DNA of 64,000 bases from Breviolum minutum Mf 1.05b.01. Lineage: Eukaryota; Sar; Dinophyceae; Suessiales; Symbiodiniaceae. The stretch covers positions 1 through 64,000 of the forward strand of contig DF241056.1 of the NCBI GenBank assembly GCA_000507305.1. Direction: 5' to 3'. Of this stretch, positions 52,401 through 63,109 are shown one piece after another (position 1 is the first letter of the stretch; every line of letters begins with the position of its first letter). The position numbers were made by a program, and so were the translations under genes. The notes below the pieces were generated by a model. The model made no database searches and had not been told where the DNA came from. It saw only the letters and a list, made by a program, of their open reading frames with translations.

Positions 52401-54190
52401 CAAATGTATGAATTTTATCTATTGAAATCTAACCAGCAGGGATTGTTACGATTTGCCTCAGGTTCATGCTAGCCTACACTTATATACAAAAACTTCTATG
52501 AATTTATGGATGTTTTTCTCTAAGCTACTGGTGCAAGCAAGGTGCCCCTTCATCGCTTGTTGCATCTCTCCAAAAGCTGATGTCAGCTCAGCCAGCAAAG
52601 GCTGCAACGCCTGCTTCACAGCGACAGTTGCAGATCCCGAAGTACTCAAGGAGTTGAAGGAAGTCGTGTCATTTTACAGCAATTTCCACTTTGGTATTTC
52701 TCTGTGGCTGCTTCAAAACGATGGGATGCTACAGAGATGCACAGCTAACACTATAACTTAACTGTCTCACCACACCCACCATGGCGAAATTCATTCGGCT
52801 GCCTGGGTGCTTTCATTTGGAGGTGGGCTTTCATTCTTTCCTCAAAACATTGGACTTGCATCTCATCTTGTCTGAACTAAAGGATTCATGGACATCGGAG
52901 CACGCTGTCTACTTGGCACATCTGATCTCAGTGTCCTCATTTGTAAGTACACCCGTACAGCAAAGCAAAACATCCCAAATATTTGAAACATGGAGTGTGG
53001 CAAACAAGAACTCATCCAAACCTTGTCCGAGTGTGAGTTTACTACAGCCCCCAATCCAACGACCCAGCGACGGCTGTTCCCAGAAGTTGTTCGTTCAACC
53101 AAGAGCTGTCCACGAACAATTTCTGATAGCTCCTTTCAACCAGCAGGTTTTGATGCTTTTGACAAGAGCTGCCATGCAAAATGACGAGTTCTGTCGTTCC
53201 ATCCCCTGAGTTTTGAGGGATTGGTTGCTAGGCCGCAGTTGTACGAACAAAGTGCATGATTCAGGACCCAACAGCAATTCGAAGCTTGGATCTAAGACAA
53301 TATTGCGCCTCCTGTGCAATGGCCATACGATCTAAAGCAGCACCACAAGGCGCCAAAGCTCTAATCTCCTGCCATGACATGACAATCTCCAAAGGCATGG
53401 AAATGATATGAAATGATGGTTCTGCAGTATTCATCCCATGTTCCCTCCAAACGTGTTGACAGTGTCTCCGTCAAGATGGACTGAAGCATCTGTGATTGGC
53501 TCAGCTCGTCGTCTGGAGGAAGTGGCCTCAAATCCCATTGTACCGGCGATTCCCAGAGTTCCTCCCCAAGAAGGATATCGGATATGGAAGAACTGCAAGT
53601 CGTCCATGTGATCACAATCAAAATCGTCCCATGACACGTAAATGATCACTCATCAAATCATCACGATTTTGCAAATATGAGCATATTCATGATGGACTTC
53701 TCTTCATGTGCCTAGGAGGTAAAATCCTTTGAACTGCTGAGATGCGGTAGTGGCATGTCCGATTTGGAGTTGGCCCCGTTGGTGGCGAGTTCTTCACGGA
53801 GCATCTGTCTCGTGTCCTTGAAGTGTAGGTGCTGAGCTGATTGTTTCGGGGTCTGCTCATCTACTGCCGTTGGCTTGGACAACTTCGGTTGAGTTACGTT
53901 AAATCCTTGGGATGTTGGATGTAAGCTGTTGGACTGATGGCATGTAATTCACAGCAGTATGTTCAATGCATACTGCACCCAGCTTTTACAACCAATCAAA
54001 TGCATCCACCTGTTTAGGATCCACCCACTAAATACAATGCTTCTACCTGCACTTCCCCAATTTACCTTCAACAAACCAATCATGAGGCCCACATTCAATT
54101 TGGTGCTCCCACGTTGACTGCTGATACCTGTCCTTTTTCCAGTTGTTCACCAAATCCACCAAGATATGTCCATACTCCTGGAGCTGCTAT
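46404..54190 (-). CDS. long multi-exon coiled-coil-rich gene, unidentified
   Basis: At least fifteen minus-strand exons with helical, Glu/Lys/Gln-rich composition follow one another. Examples: 54188-54130 (LQEYGHILVDLVNNWKKDR), ~53905-53710 (HFKDTRQMLREELATNGANS), ~53610-53440 (LLGEELWESPVQWDLRPLPP), ~52880-52795 (DEMQVQCFEERMKAHLQMKA), ~52690-52490 (AVKQALQPLLAELTSAFGEM), ~52215-52000 (KALVEEVRQKHVQSEREKLR), ~51410-51275, ~50880-50725, ~50695-50570 (ETIVKSVEKLADVMSATATT), ~50480-50365 (SDKHNQRILDSVQHLAEAQR), ~50245-50055 (VVRQSVGLLELEMKLSKDRV), 49690-49564 (NIQELVERLRILEESVMSSH), ~49130-48960, ~48710-48560, ~47690-47575, ~47205-47020, ~46860-46660 and ~46650-46404, which ends DMALLFGS and stop. 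A cytoskeletal or scaffold protein is plausible, but no family is recognised and the single-gene model is inference. Confidence 0.5.
49564..49690 (-). CDS. coiled-coil exon, well-defined donor
   Basis: Begins at or before an ATG (MHQSQPLRAPQHDEDSNIQE) and continues LVERLRILEESVMSSHQEAE to a CCA G|GTAGCAG donor. The heptad pattern is clear. If the ATG is the initiator, a new gene starts here inside the coiled-coil series; otherwise it is internal. Confidence 0.5.
50055..50245 (-). CDS. coiled-coil exon
   Basis: The minus frame reads YVKLAFAHAKELVSIDHGKT, RDEASVVRQSVGLLELEMKL and SKDRVRELLQRV. No ATG is present, consistent with an internal exon. It is one of the clearest coding segments in the 46-54 kb series. 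Confidence 0.55.
52000..52215 (-). CDS. basic helical exon of the coiled-coil series
   Basis: The minus frame reads VWYKQTRSGEVVVPKGQRIG, NRTDSKLPGIAPRSKALVEE and VRQKHVQSEREKLRAKRRCK. It is highly basic and could bind nucleic acid or microtubules. Boundaries approximate. Confidence 0.52.
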
Positions 54191-54329
54191 CCAGTGTCTT
54201 TTTTGTGGCAAAGAACTCAGGAAACGAGTGTACAGCTGTAATGTACGTTCAACATACTCTGTAGGTCTGCTCTAGCGGCAATGTACTACCATGACTACGG
54301 GTTTCACCAACCATAGCAAGCTCCATGAT

Positions 54330-54490
54330 AGTTTTACCCATTCCCATCCCAGGCCGGCTATCAACCCCGGGCGGTCCCTTCCATCTGAACTCAATGGACT
54401 GGATGTTGGCCTTTCAGTTGGTGGTTCAGGTGAACGAAGATCAGGAGTCACCTCGGGTATCGCCATGACTCTCCATGACTGATGCCTAGA
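54330..54490 (-). CDS. Pro/Ser-rich exon, unknown protein
   Basis: The minus frame reads IPEVTPDLRSPEPPTERPTS then SPLSSDGRDRPGLIAGLGWE. It looks like a disordered linker. It may be a 5' exon of the coiled-coil gene below it. Confidence 0.42.
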
Positions 54491-55899
54491 TTCATCTTAG
54501 GAGCGTTGGGGCCACTCAAGCTGCAAGCAAAGCAATTCAGGCAAGACATTCAATGGGAGCTTAAGGAACCCACACTCTCATGGATTTGAGGCATTTGTAA
54601 TGTGTGAGGTGTTGTGGGTTCTTGTTTCCGAAAGCATAATTGGTTGTTAAGGACAGGACCTTTCACAGCGCATGGGTCTGGCTGTTTTGTTTGTAGACGG
54701 TAAGAATCTGAATATTTTTGGACTTTTTCCATCTGCAATCATGTTCCAGGCACACACCCTGTCCACAGTTCCTTGCTAACCAAGGAGCTCCAGTAGATCC
54801 AGGAGGAACCAACTTGCTGGGCGTATGGAATGTGTCAATTCTTTTGCCTTAATCCATGGCCCAAGCCATGCACACCATATGTTTCCGATCAAAATATGTT
54901 GGGAACTAGCAGAATGTGCAAAGTGACCGAAAGTACCATAAATGCAGCCATATCAGGCCACTAGGTATAAAAACCAAACGGGATTTGTATGAAATAGCTG
55001 ACTTAAGGTTGTTTGGAGCCGGTAGGATTGTTCATGTCACCCCTTTTCAACATATTAGAAGTGTGGAAGTCATGCTGATCAATCGGTAAATCAAAGTAAT
55101 TCAAGTGCAAGTTGCGATTGTACAGTTTCTCGTTCATCAGTGAAACATCTGCAGAAGCACTGACCCAAGCAGAGTCACCACTCGGTGTTCCTGATCAGCA
55201 TTTCTGATGTGACGGTCAACAGCTGCCCAAGAAAATCAGATTCATTTTGCGGTATTGATGTTGGGTCTCAGCCGTCCCCATATCCTGCAGAGACATTTTG
55301 AGAATCAGCTCCATACCCAAGTAGATTTAGAAAGTGAACTCTGGGATCCCTACAAGATATTTTGGTTGTTCTCTGCTAGGAAATTTCTAGCTTCTGTTAA
55401 AACTATACTTTTGCACTGTACTACACCTATCATGGATGCTCCAGCTTCAGATAGCCGCAGTGAAAAACGGATAAACAAAAAGCATGCTGTTTCAATTGAT
55501 TGTATCTCCATGTTTGTTCCTATAGAATTCCAGGTTTATTGGCCAAGAATCGAGCTGATGCCATAGCTACAGGAGTGGATCTTTGTTATGCTTCCCTCTA
55601 CGCGCTTCGCAGTTGAATCTTGGTTACATTATCCTCCAGTTACCATGACTGAAGCTGCAAAGAGATGCGGATAGCAAAAATAGCAACCACTTCATCGTGA
55701 AGATTGTTCAGCTGGTTCCTTCTCCGCTGTTCATGATGGTTCTGCAAGACGCGTTTCAACAGCCAAAACTTTGGGCCTCTGCGGGACATCAGCACAGATC
55801 AAACTCAAAAAGTCACCACCTCAAAAGCCCAATCCGAAACTCACCTTGAAACAGCTCACCAATTGACGCTAACGGACACAAATCTTTGTTGACGCATTC

Positions 55900-56265
55900 T
55901 CAGCGTTCTGACGCTCCCACACCAGCCACATCTTCAAATGTTGAAAAAAGCACAGCACAACCTGCAACCAAAGGCTGTTCAGCACGTAAGTTGCCTTCGA
56001 AGTGCAACTTTCCTGACCTTCGATGCTCTCCAAACCCACAGAGAGCTGAGTCTTCCAGTGCTTTCGATGCCTTCGCTGTACATGGCTGGGCAATCTGCAC
56101 AAGCAATGACTGCCCCATACCGAGCTGCACTTCACGGCACCCCATAAGTAGAGTCAGAGTGGCATCATCTGCAAGATAATAGGAGATCAAATCTTTCAAA
56201 TCTTCAGTCTTTTGGGATAATGCAAACGTAAATCCCTTGAAAGCACTAAGCTTCCAAGAAGTCAT
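55900..56265 (-). CDS. probable exon, unknown protein
   Basis: The minus frame reads FALSQKTEDLKDLISYYLAD, LLMGCREVQLGMGQSLLVQI, AQPCTAKASKALEDS and onwards to a stop. The plus strand is also open over most of it (SSNVEKSTAQPATKGCSARK), so the strand call rests on neighbouring exons. Not recognised. Confidence 0.4.
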   Translation of the reverse strand: MTSWKLSAFKGFTFALSQKTEDLKDLISYYLADDATLTLLMGCREVQLGMGQSLLVQIAQPCTAKASKALEDSALCGFGEHRRSGKLHFEGNLRAEQPLVAGCAVLFSTFEDVAGVGASER

Positions 56266-56284
56266 TCATCCAAATTGGCTGGGT

Positions 56285-56410
56285 GCCGCCAGCTCGGGTC
56301 AAAATGAGGGTGCTGGCATTGGGTCATGGAGAGATCCAAATCTTCTAGTGTCGGTGGTCGGTGGGCCGTACGCCCAAGTGGGAGCTGGACAATTTTCTCT
56401 TTGAACAGCC
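56285..56410 (-). CDS. probable exon, unknown protein
   Basis: The minus frame reads LFKEKIVQLPLGRTAHRPPT then LEDLDLSMTQCQHPHFDPSW, bounded by a CAG acceptor near 56410. It sits between exons on the same strand at 56.1 and 56.6 kb. Not recognised. Confidence 0.48.
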
Positions 56411-56511
56411 TAAGATGATGAGTAGAGCAACTTAGACTTTTGTTGGTTGTTTTTTCAAAGGAAAACTACACACTGCATACTAATCATATCTAATCATATC
56501 TAATCATACTA

Positions 56512-56720
56512 TCAATTCTGCACAAAGATCCGACCACCCAGGAAAGACTGAACTAAACAGGCTGACCGGTCCAGTGCTACAGCCGGCCCGCGCCATGGAT
56601 CATCCCTGGGCGCCATGGAGCGTTGAATTCTGCGAGCAAACGCCGCAGAGTTGACACAGAGTTGACCAATGAAACACATGAGGTCACCCTGCGCCAGAGG
56701 AAACTTCCACTTTTGGGGGC
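56512..56720 (-). CDS. probable exon, unknown protein
   Basis: The minus frame reads WKFPLAQGDLMCFIGQLCVN, SAAFARRIQRSMAPRDDPWR and ends at a stop after GGRIFVQN unless spliced earlier. GC-rich compared with the flanks. It is the highest supported minus exon before the strand switch near 57 kb. Confidence 0.45.
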
Positions 56721-57611
56721 AGAAACGCAAACATGTCCAGACATTGAGAACAAATAGAATCCATAGAATCAAAAAATCTCTTCTTTTTTTTTGGTATTGA
56801 AGTACGAACTCAGAACTCAGAAACTCTTTACAGTGCCCAGAATCTGGGTCAGCTTTTGTGACACAAGAGGTGGGCATGGGGTGGCTGCTTGCAAACCCCT
56901 AAAAACTCACTACTCTCCCACCTCTGGAACCCAGGCACCAAATGGTTGCCACATTCAACAGAAAATCCCGTGGTTCTCGGACACCAAAACAAATGGAACG
57001 AAATTTTAGAGTTGAAATCTAGCCATGTGTCCAAAATCAACGATATCTTTTATAGAAGTCGTATTGTGTTCTATGGTTTCAGATTCATAAAGTGAGTGTT
57101 TCCACAGAAAGGGGTATTTGGTTTAGATGTGTTTTCTATTGTGTGCGTGCGTTGACATGTTTAGAAACGCAATCAGGCTTAAACCCAAGTTGGAAGTCTG
57201 GAAGGTATAAAACCTGCCCTTGCCTGCATTAGCGATTGCAGTATAATTCAAGGACCTTATTCCAAGACAAACACCGAAACAAATTCTAATTCAATGCACA
57301 CCAAAACATTCAAAACACCGCGTTTTCTCGCAACCAACAAACAAGTTCGGCCAGTGAGTATTCAAGAATCATAGAAAATCATAGAAAATCTACTTCAAAA
57401 ATATCGTGCATGAAAAACTACCAATCAAAGTAGTGTCTGTATATAATTTGTAGTTTTTTTGTTTGACTTTTTTGTGTACGCACAATTCATGAAAACTATT
57501 GGATGTTGGGTCTGTTCATATCAATCATGAAAACTTCCTGTCGGAACACCCCTTAGCTGCAAATAGCTGGGATGAATGTCTTAAACTTCTGCGCTCGCAA
57601 TTATGCTGCAG

Positions 57612-57748
57612 CATCCAAGAGCCCTGGGTTGTCAGTAGCCGACATGGAAAAGACACAGACCCTGATCTTCACTGCTCTCCTAAAACCGACTGCCACAGAA
57701 GACAGCTACGAGGCAGCTATGCAGAGCTGCCTCAAGATTTTGCAGTCT
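57612..57748 (+). CDS. probable exon, first plus-strand gene
   Basis: A GCTGCAG acceptor opens SKSPGLSVADMEKTQTLIFT followed by ALLKPTATEDSYEAAMQSCL, with a GT donor after KILQS. The minus strand is interrupted by stops here. This marks a switch to plus-strand coding. Not recognised. Confidence 0.5.
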
Positions 57749-58958
57749 GTGCGCTCAGATCATTGACCCCCAAGATCTTTGCATCTAGCGCTATCCACAG
57801 TTACGCTGTCCTGCTGCAATCGAGACGATGAAATTGATTTCGACGACTTGCGGCCAAGTGCCACACGAAGCACCAGACTTGGTCCAAAACTTTGGAGAAA
57901 GTGTCGAAGATTTCTCCCCATCAAATAAGCTGAAAGATTAACAAAGAACCATGTGAAACCAACGTGTCAAGATTGTATCCTGTGAAGGGTTACCTCCAAC
58001 CTTCTCCAACTGGAATAATTAAAAGTGTGCTGAGATCGTTGGCTCTCTGGGATAGCCAGCTGCACAAGCAAAGGGTCGGTCAACCCTCTGTGCCTGCAAC
58101 CTTGAAGATTCAGCCTTCCCAGCACTTTTGAACTGTTTCAAAGAATCAAGGAGCAACTTATATATCCATGTAATTCCATGTATACGTTATACGGTGTATA
58201 TAAATCCATTCTTCGGAATTATACTGGAACGATTGAATCTCCGGATCGATGCAGCTTGAGAATTCCGGTCCGAATTCAGCAGCTAGCTATGGCAGCCTGT
58301 CATGACTTTCTCAACAGGTGGCATTCAGCAAGACTGCAGCTATAGCAGCGCAGGGAATTGCTTGCATTGATGATTGATGTTGTTGCAAATGGATGTCTCT
58401 TGTGTGTGAACTTACACAGAACATACCATATACCCCTATAGTCTATAGTCCAAGAAATAAAATCCTAATCAGAATCTCGAGAGGGTTAATAAAACATTGA
58501 TGCCGGATGTCATGACACCAGTCCATTGCTGAGTAATGTACTAGTACTTTTACTTCAGGATCAAGTGATTACAGTACCCGATTACCAGGTTCCCTCTACC
58601 GGTGCCAAACCAGCATGAAGTGTTTGCTATCAACAAAGCATAGGGTGTTACCTGAATCAGCAGGTACATAAGTTTTCTCTTCTGTCACAAAATCTCACTA
58701 CCAGTACATTGCACAAAGAAAACACTGCGCCGCTCCAACTGCAGTGATCCTGTCGCCAGTGTCAGAGTCAAATGAGAGCTGCCTGGCACAAATGGCCGCC
58801 ACAACAGGATCTTTGTCAACCAACAGCGAAGTTCTCAGTGACTCCAGGGATCATTCACTTTCGATGCCATTAAAGCCTTGAGTTCGGAGATTTGAATGGA
58901 TGTCCGCTGCCATTTGTATTTATTTGTAAGGTTCACCATTGCTCACATCATCCTACAG

Positions 58959-59064
58959 CTGGTGTCGCTAATCCTTCAAAGGGAACCGCCACAAGTCGAA
59001 CATCCCCCGATCTTCCCCTGACAGCACCCTCGAAGGCGTCCCTGATGGAGTTGAACGCTCGGAG
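58959..59064 (+). CDS. probable internal exon, unknown protein
   Basis: A CCTACAG acceptor and a CGGAG|GTATGG donor enclose GVANPSKGTATSRTSPDLPL then TAPSKASLMELNAR. Ser/Thr/Pro-rich linker composition. Likely the same plus-strand gene as its neighbours. Confidence 0.5.
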
Positions 59065-59389
59065 GTATGGCTTACCTCGTCAAGTTGGGCAACCCATCAT
59101 AGCAACTGCTTCTGCACTTCAGCTTTTATGTGGAAAAATTATGAAAAAATGGAGTCTTCCAAAAAGAGCTAACAAGCAAAACCTGCAAATTATAAATCAC
59201 CCCTGGCCGGTTGCTGAGCCCGCGGACTATCCGACTTCTCATGGGGCTAGTGCCTACCAAGCACCTCACACTGAGGCAGGATGATTTGGCGGAATGGTGG
59301 AGAAATTCTCATAAAAAAATAATGTATATATAAATTTTAAATCAATTAATATAAATCAATACAAATCATGAATCCTAATGATCCTACAG

Positions 59390-59606
59390 GTCTCAATAAG
59401 GTCTTAATGCAAATGCAGCCCCTCATGCTTTCTCGGACTCCAGACTTCCAGAAATTCTCCTCGCCCTCGGAGCTAGGCGTCCCTGTAGCTGTTGGGGATG
59501 CCTCACCATTGCCATCCCAGTGTCCGCCAGAATCAAGCAACACAAAGCTGTCAAACTCACAGCAACATCCAAAAGCCTTTCCCTTCAGTATTACAAGCAC
59601 CCACAG
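59390..59606 (+). CDS. probable internal exon, unknown protein
   Basis: A CCTACAG acceptor opens LNKVLMQMQPLMLSRTPDFQ, KFSSPSELGVPVAVGDASPL and onwards, with a possible GC donor after THR. Pro/Ser-rich. Not recognised. Confidence 0.42.
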
Positions 59607-60086
59607 GCTTCCAAAAATGTCTTGCAGCATCTATTCACCCTTCGCGAGCATGTGCCAGCACTTTAGTGGTGAAAGAGAAAAAGGTTCTCTTGTGAGGAGA
59701 GGTGTCTTTATTGGATACCTGCTTTCACATCTCTCTTCTTTCCACCCGGAGACTTCCAAATGAATTTCAATCAATTATCAACACGTCATCAACACGTCAC
59801 TCCGTACTATTGACTCGCATTGCTATGTTGGTGTCCTCTTACCCTGGGCTTCCAACGCAGTGCTCCTCAGCCCTCCCAGGCGAACACTTGGGTGTGCCAA
59901 CCTGGTCAGAAGGCACTGCAGCGTGTCGGGGCAGTTCTGGAACATCTTTGAAGATCGGGGAGCATTTCAGTTGCGAGATTTGGTGTTCACGGTATCTGTG
60001 ATATCGCATGATGTCTATGCATCCAAATCTGTATCAAACACAAAGACTTGGATCTGTCAGACATTGAAAACCAACTCCGCGATCAG

Positions 60087-60303
60087 GTTTTTGTTGCGGA
60101 TTTTGTTTACACGCCTGGATGGCGACAAAGGGACCGCTCAAATAGCCAGACTTGGCCGAAAAGAAGTCCTAGAAGCACTGCAAGACATTCCAACTTCTGC
60201 GTTTCTTCAAGAAACACTGACATCAATGGACTCCATTGACTTTTTTGATGTTGAATCATCTGATCATCGCATAGTTTTGCATATTTGCGATGATCAAAAG
60301 TAG
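60087..60303 (+). CDS. terminal exon of plus-strand gene, EF-hand-like
   Basis: A GCGATCAG acceptor opens FLLRILFTRLDGDKGTAQIA then RLGRKEVLEALQDIPTSAFL and ends DHRIVLHICDDQK, TAG. The stretch RLDGDKGTAQ...RKEVLEAL resembles a degenerate EF-hand as found in C-terminal regions of protist ion channels, but the loop is not canonical. The minus strand is full of stops here. A shifted plus frame is also open at the start. Confidence 0.5.
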
Positions 60304-60330
60304 AGCTGCCAAGGATTCACCTTCCAAATC

Positions 60331-60417
60331 CTAGCGTGACATCTGAGGCTCAGGCAGCTTCTGAGGTCGTCTCTTGCCTCGGGGAGTATCTTGCGCTGGT
60401 TGTGCGGATTCTGATTC
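60331..60417 (-). CDS. terminal exon facing the plus-strand gene
   Basis: An AAG|G acceptor opens ESESAQPAQDTPRGKRRPQK then LPEPQMSR and TAG. Basic, disordered tail. It is exactly 29 codons including the stop and may be the last exon of the RING-like gene above. Its stop is 27 bases from the opposing stop at 60303. Confidence 0.5.
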   Translation of the reverse strand, partial: ESESAQPAQDTPRGKRRPQKLPEPQMSR

Positions 60418-60639
60418 CTTGTAACTTTCCAAGTAAGAGCCAAAGATCTGACCCAGGCAACAAATTCTCTAACGTTGATTTTCGAGATGCAATGCAGAGA
60501 ATGGTTACACATGACCCTTGCAACTATACTACTTGTAATACTTGTACACTTCCCCCAAGTTGGGAAAAACGAAGAGTATGGCAAAGTCGTACTGTTATAT
60601 CATAGATCCATGTGTATATACATCTTGTTCTGCAGGACC

Positions 60640-60778
60640 TCAGGCAGGGTCACGCCACTTTATTTGCACATATTCGCACCCAGGGCCCCAATCAATGTGT
60701 TTGTCGGTGTCGGAGCGACAGATAGGGCAACATGTGTCCTTAGCACGGAGCACCGAATCCGCAGAGCTACAAAGCCGT
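60640..60778 (-). CDS. RING-finger-like exon
   Basis: A TTTTCAAG acceptor opens RLCSSADSVLRAKDTCCPIC followed by RSDTDKHIDWGPGCEY. The CPICR pair matches the last zinc-binding CxxC of RING E3 ubiquitin ligases; the preceding ligands would lie in an upstream exon I did not find. The frame ends TGA at 60640 unless it is spliced earlier (for example at GT after GCGAATAT). The plus strand is also open (SERQIGQHVSLARSTESAEL), so the call is moderate. Confidence 0.42.
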
Positions 60779-61017
60779 CTTGAAAAGTTTTGAATATTAA
60801 GTACAGGATAGTCTTAGTTTTGAATATGTTTTAGGCGGGTCATTTTAGAAATTCAGAATGTTGGCTCAATCCATGAAACCAGAAGGCTATGAATTGTGAG
60901 GGTGTTTCAGGGTCCTGGTATTCATATTCGGAGGTTTGAGGTTTGCCAGTTTCACTTGAATAGACAATAAAACCATCCAACTCCCTCCAGCTCCAAACGA
61001 AAAGTTTTTCACAATTT

Positions 61018-61863
61018 TCAGCTGGTAGTTTCACCTACAGCAGCATCTTTGACTGCTGGTGCCCCATAGCCACCATTGACCGTTGCCCTTGGTAGACTCT
61101 CGGTGTGGGGCACATGTCGAATGGTCAAGGAGTAGCGATGCTCTCGCCTTAACGATCCATCAGCTTGAAGCTGCTTTCTCCACGTGGAACCCACTCCTTC
61201 CTGTTGCGAACCATCCAGCAACGATGCATTGGCGATGCCTTCCAAAGTGTCGCAGGGACGATCTGCCAAACCATGCAAGTGCTTCTGATACGCATCCTCC
61301 GAAAAAATCAAGAGACTACCTGGTGGTAAGAGCAAAGAGAGTGCAGGAAGCATGCCTGTTGCTGCATGTGCATGATCCCGCCAAAAATCGAAGACGGCCG
61401 CACTTCCAAGTGACAAAATTGCTGCCCACGGACTATAAGCAGGGCCATCTGTATGTGGCAAAATACCTTGGCCAGGCTCGTAGTGATTCACCAACACATG
61501 ATTTGCTTTGGGTGTCAGATTTCCCACTTTCGAAACAGCTCCGCAAAGATCATCCAACCATCCAGGTAAGGTTTCCGGCACAAAGGGTGGCCCAACATCT
61601 CCCCCAAAACGTGCCGTCCGCTTCGTTCTCAGCGTGACGAAGTCCTTCTGCCTTCGCTGCAGGTTCCGAAGGATAACGCCTGCTGCCTCCTCTGAAAGCC
61701 ACGAGTCCAAGAGCCGCACGGTGGCAACGTCACCGATACGTCGTGGCAACGGCGTTCCTTCACTCTCACTTGGCAGTGGGATGTCTTGCTCTGAATGGGG
61801 TTGCTCATGGATTGCAGCTACTGGAGCTGGGGCTTCTTTGGCACGACGGATGAGCGCCTTCAT
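61018..61863 (-). CDS. AlkB-family Fe(II)/2-oxoglutarate dioxygenase, ALKBH6-like
   Basis: Complete intronless gene of 281 codons; an in-frame TAA lies 11 codons before the ATG with no AG between. After a variable ~45-residue start come the family blocks NHVLVNHYEPGQGILPHTDG with PAYSPWAAILSLGS. Fe ligands are H137 and D139, with distal His at 195 or 197 (KHLHGL). The 2-oxoglutarate arginine lies in HRYSLTIRHV (R243/R249). The string HxDGPxYxP and the SLGS block point to the ALKBH6 subgroup, a nuclear/cytosolic oxidative demethylase with poorly defined substrate linked to genome protection. No introns in a region of multi-exon genes suggests a retrogene. Codon usage is GC-rich. Confidence 0.88.
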   Translation of the reverse strand: MKALIRRAKEAPAPVAAIHEQPHSEQDIPLPSESEGTPLPRRIGDVATVRLLDSWLSEEAAGVILRNLQRRQKDFVTLRTKRTARFGGDVGPPFVPETLPGWLDDLCGAVSKVGNLTPKANHVLVNHYEPGQGILPHTDGPAYSPWAAILSLGSAAVFDFWRDHAHAATGMLPALSLLLPPGSLLIFSEDAYQKHLHGLADRPCDTLEGIANASLLDGSQQEGVGSTWRKQLQADGSLRREHRYSLTIRHVPHTESLPRATVNGGYGAPAVKDAAVGETTS

Positions 61864-62517
61864 TATGAATACACCGAAAATGATAGTAATATTTTAGAAA
61901 GTCACGGTGACATACTTTCTGCGTTCTTGATGGAGCTGCATGTGGTGGAGTTCTTTTTGACTTCGATGGGATGGTTATTGGTTGATAGTGGGCTTCAATC
62001 ATGGTTGACTTTCGCTCTAGGCATTGCATGATGGCATATGCATTGGACATACTCACATACAAAATGCTGCAATGTAAATATTGAGCCACATTACAGTCAA
62101 ACCAGCTAGATCCCATCTCCAGAGACACTCGCTATGAGTCGAATTGCAACCAAATCCTCCACATGGTGTCATGATGAGTGTACCTCTTTCGCTTTAATGA
62201 AATACAGAGATATTTCACCTTCGTGGCAGACCCTCCAAGACCTATTATGTACAAAATGTAATGTATACTGTATATAATATATACAGCACATATTGTAGTT
62301 ACAAATATATACTGTGTGTATATTTAGGTGGTGTAGAGGAGCACTCTATATCATCTCTTTGAAAAAAAAGATAGTCAAATCGTATGAATGTGCATATGTA
62401 CACATGATAGCAAAGGGGCATGTGTACTTCATGGTTCGATGGCTAGATGTATCTAGAAACCAAGGCAGCCAATATGCAATAAATTTTCACTCCATGTAGA
62501 GAGCCTTGTGCCTACAC

Positions 62518-62625
62518 CTTGTGTTTCTGAGCTGGCTGAGCTGACAGACTTATTGCTGTAGCTACTGGGTGATGCCGCGATTGTCACGGCAACTTCCAAA
62601 GTCCTCAGTCTGACACTGCAACCAG
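62518..62625 (-). CDS. probable internal exon, unknown protein
   Basis: A CAG acceptor and an ACA CAA G|GTGTAGG donor enclose GCSVRLRTLEVAVTIAASPS then SYSNKSVSSASSETQ. Ser-rich with a short hydrophobic segment. It may be an upstream exon of the RING-like gene, in which case the AlkB gene lies in an intron. Confidence 0.45.
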
Positions 62626-63109
62626 CTGAAAGTTTTATCACAAGTTCTTGCTGCTTGCTTGGAGCGGTTTCATGTCAGCGATATATTTGGTGCTGATTTG
62701 TAGGCAACTCTACCAGCACTGAACTGCCTGAACCCCGGTCTAAAAGTTGGATAGAATCCAAACAAGTGTTATATATATACTATGTTTATATTTAGCTTAT
62801 ATTAGTCCTCCTGCAGTCTTCGGGGTCTGATCTAGAGATGTGTTACCCAGCTTCAAAATCTATTCCCTACCCCATCAATCAACCAAAGGTGACCCCAGCC
62901 CTGGGTCTCACACTGAGAGTTCGAAGGCGTCAGATTCTGCGAGTCCCCAGGATCTGGCATGGCATTTTCTATGTCAGCTGTCAGTCAAAAAGATGTGTTT
63001 CTCAAAATCGAAATAGTCCTCCGATGTTTTTCTAAAACAATGATATTTGTGCTAGTGTACCATGATGTACCATGTAAGACTTGATTTCACAAGTTACACC
63101 TCCTTGAAT

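Noticed and set aside
60475..60793. Plus-strand frames overlapping the RING-like exon
   Set aside because: They lie beyond the plus gene's stop. The minus frame contains a CPIC zinc-ligand pair, though the plus alternative is not fully excluded.
61083..61897. Two long plus-strand open frames (184 and 129 codons) over the AlkB-like gene
   Set aside because: The minus frame carries the complete dioxygenase motif set. The plus frames are shadows.
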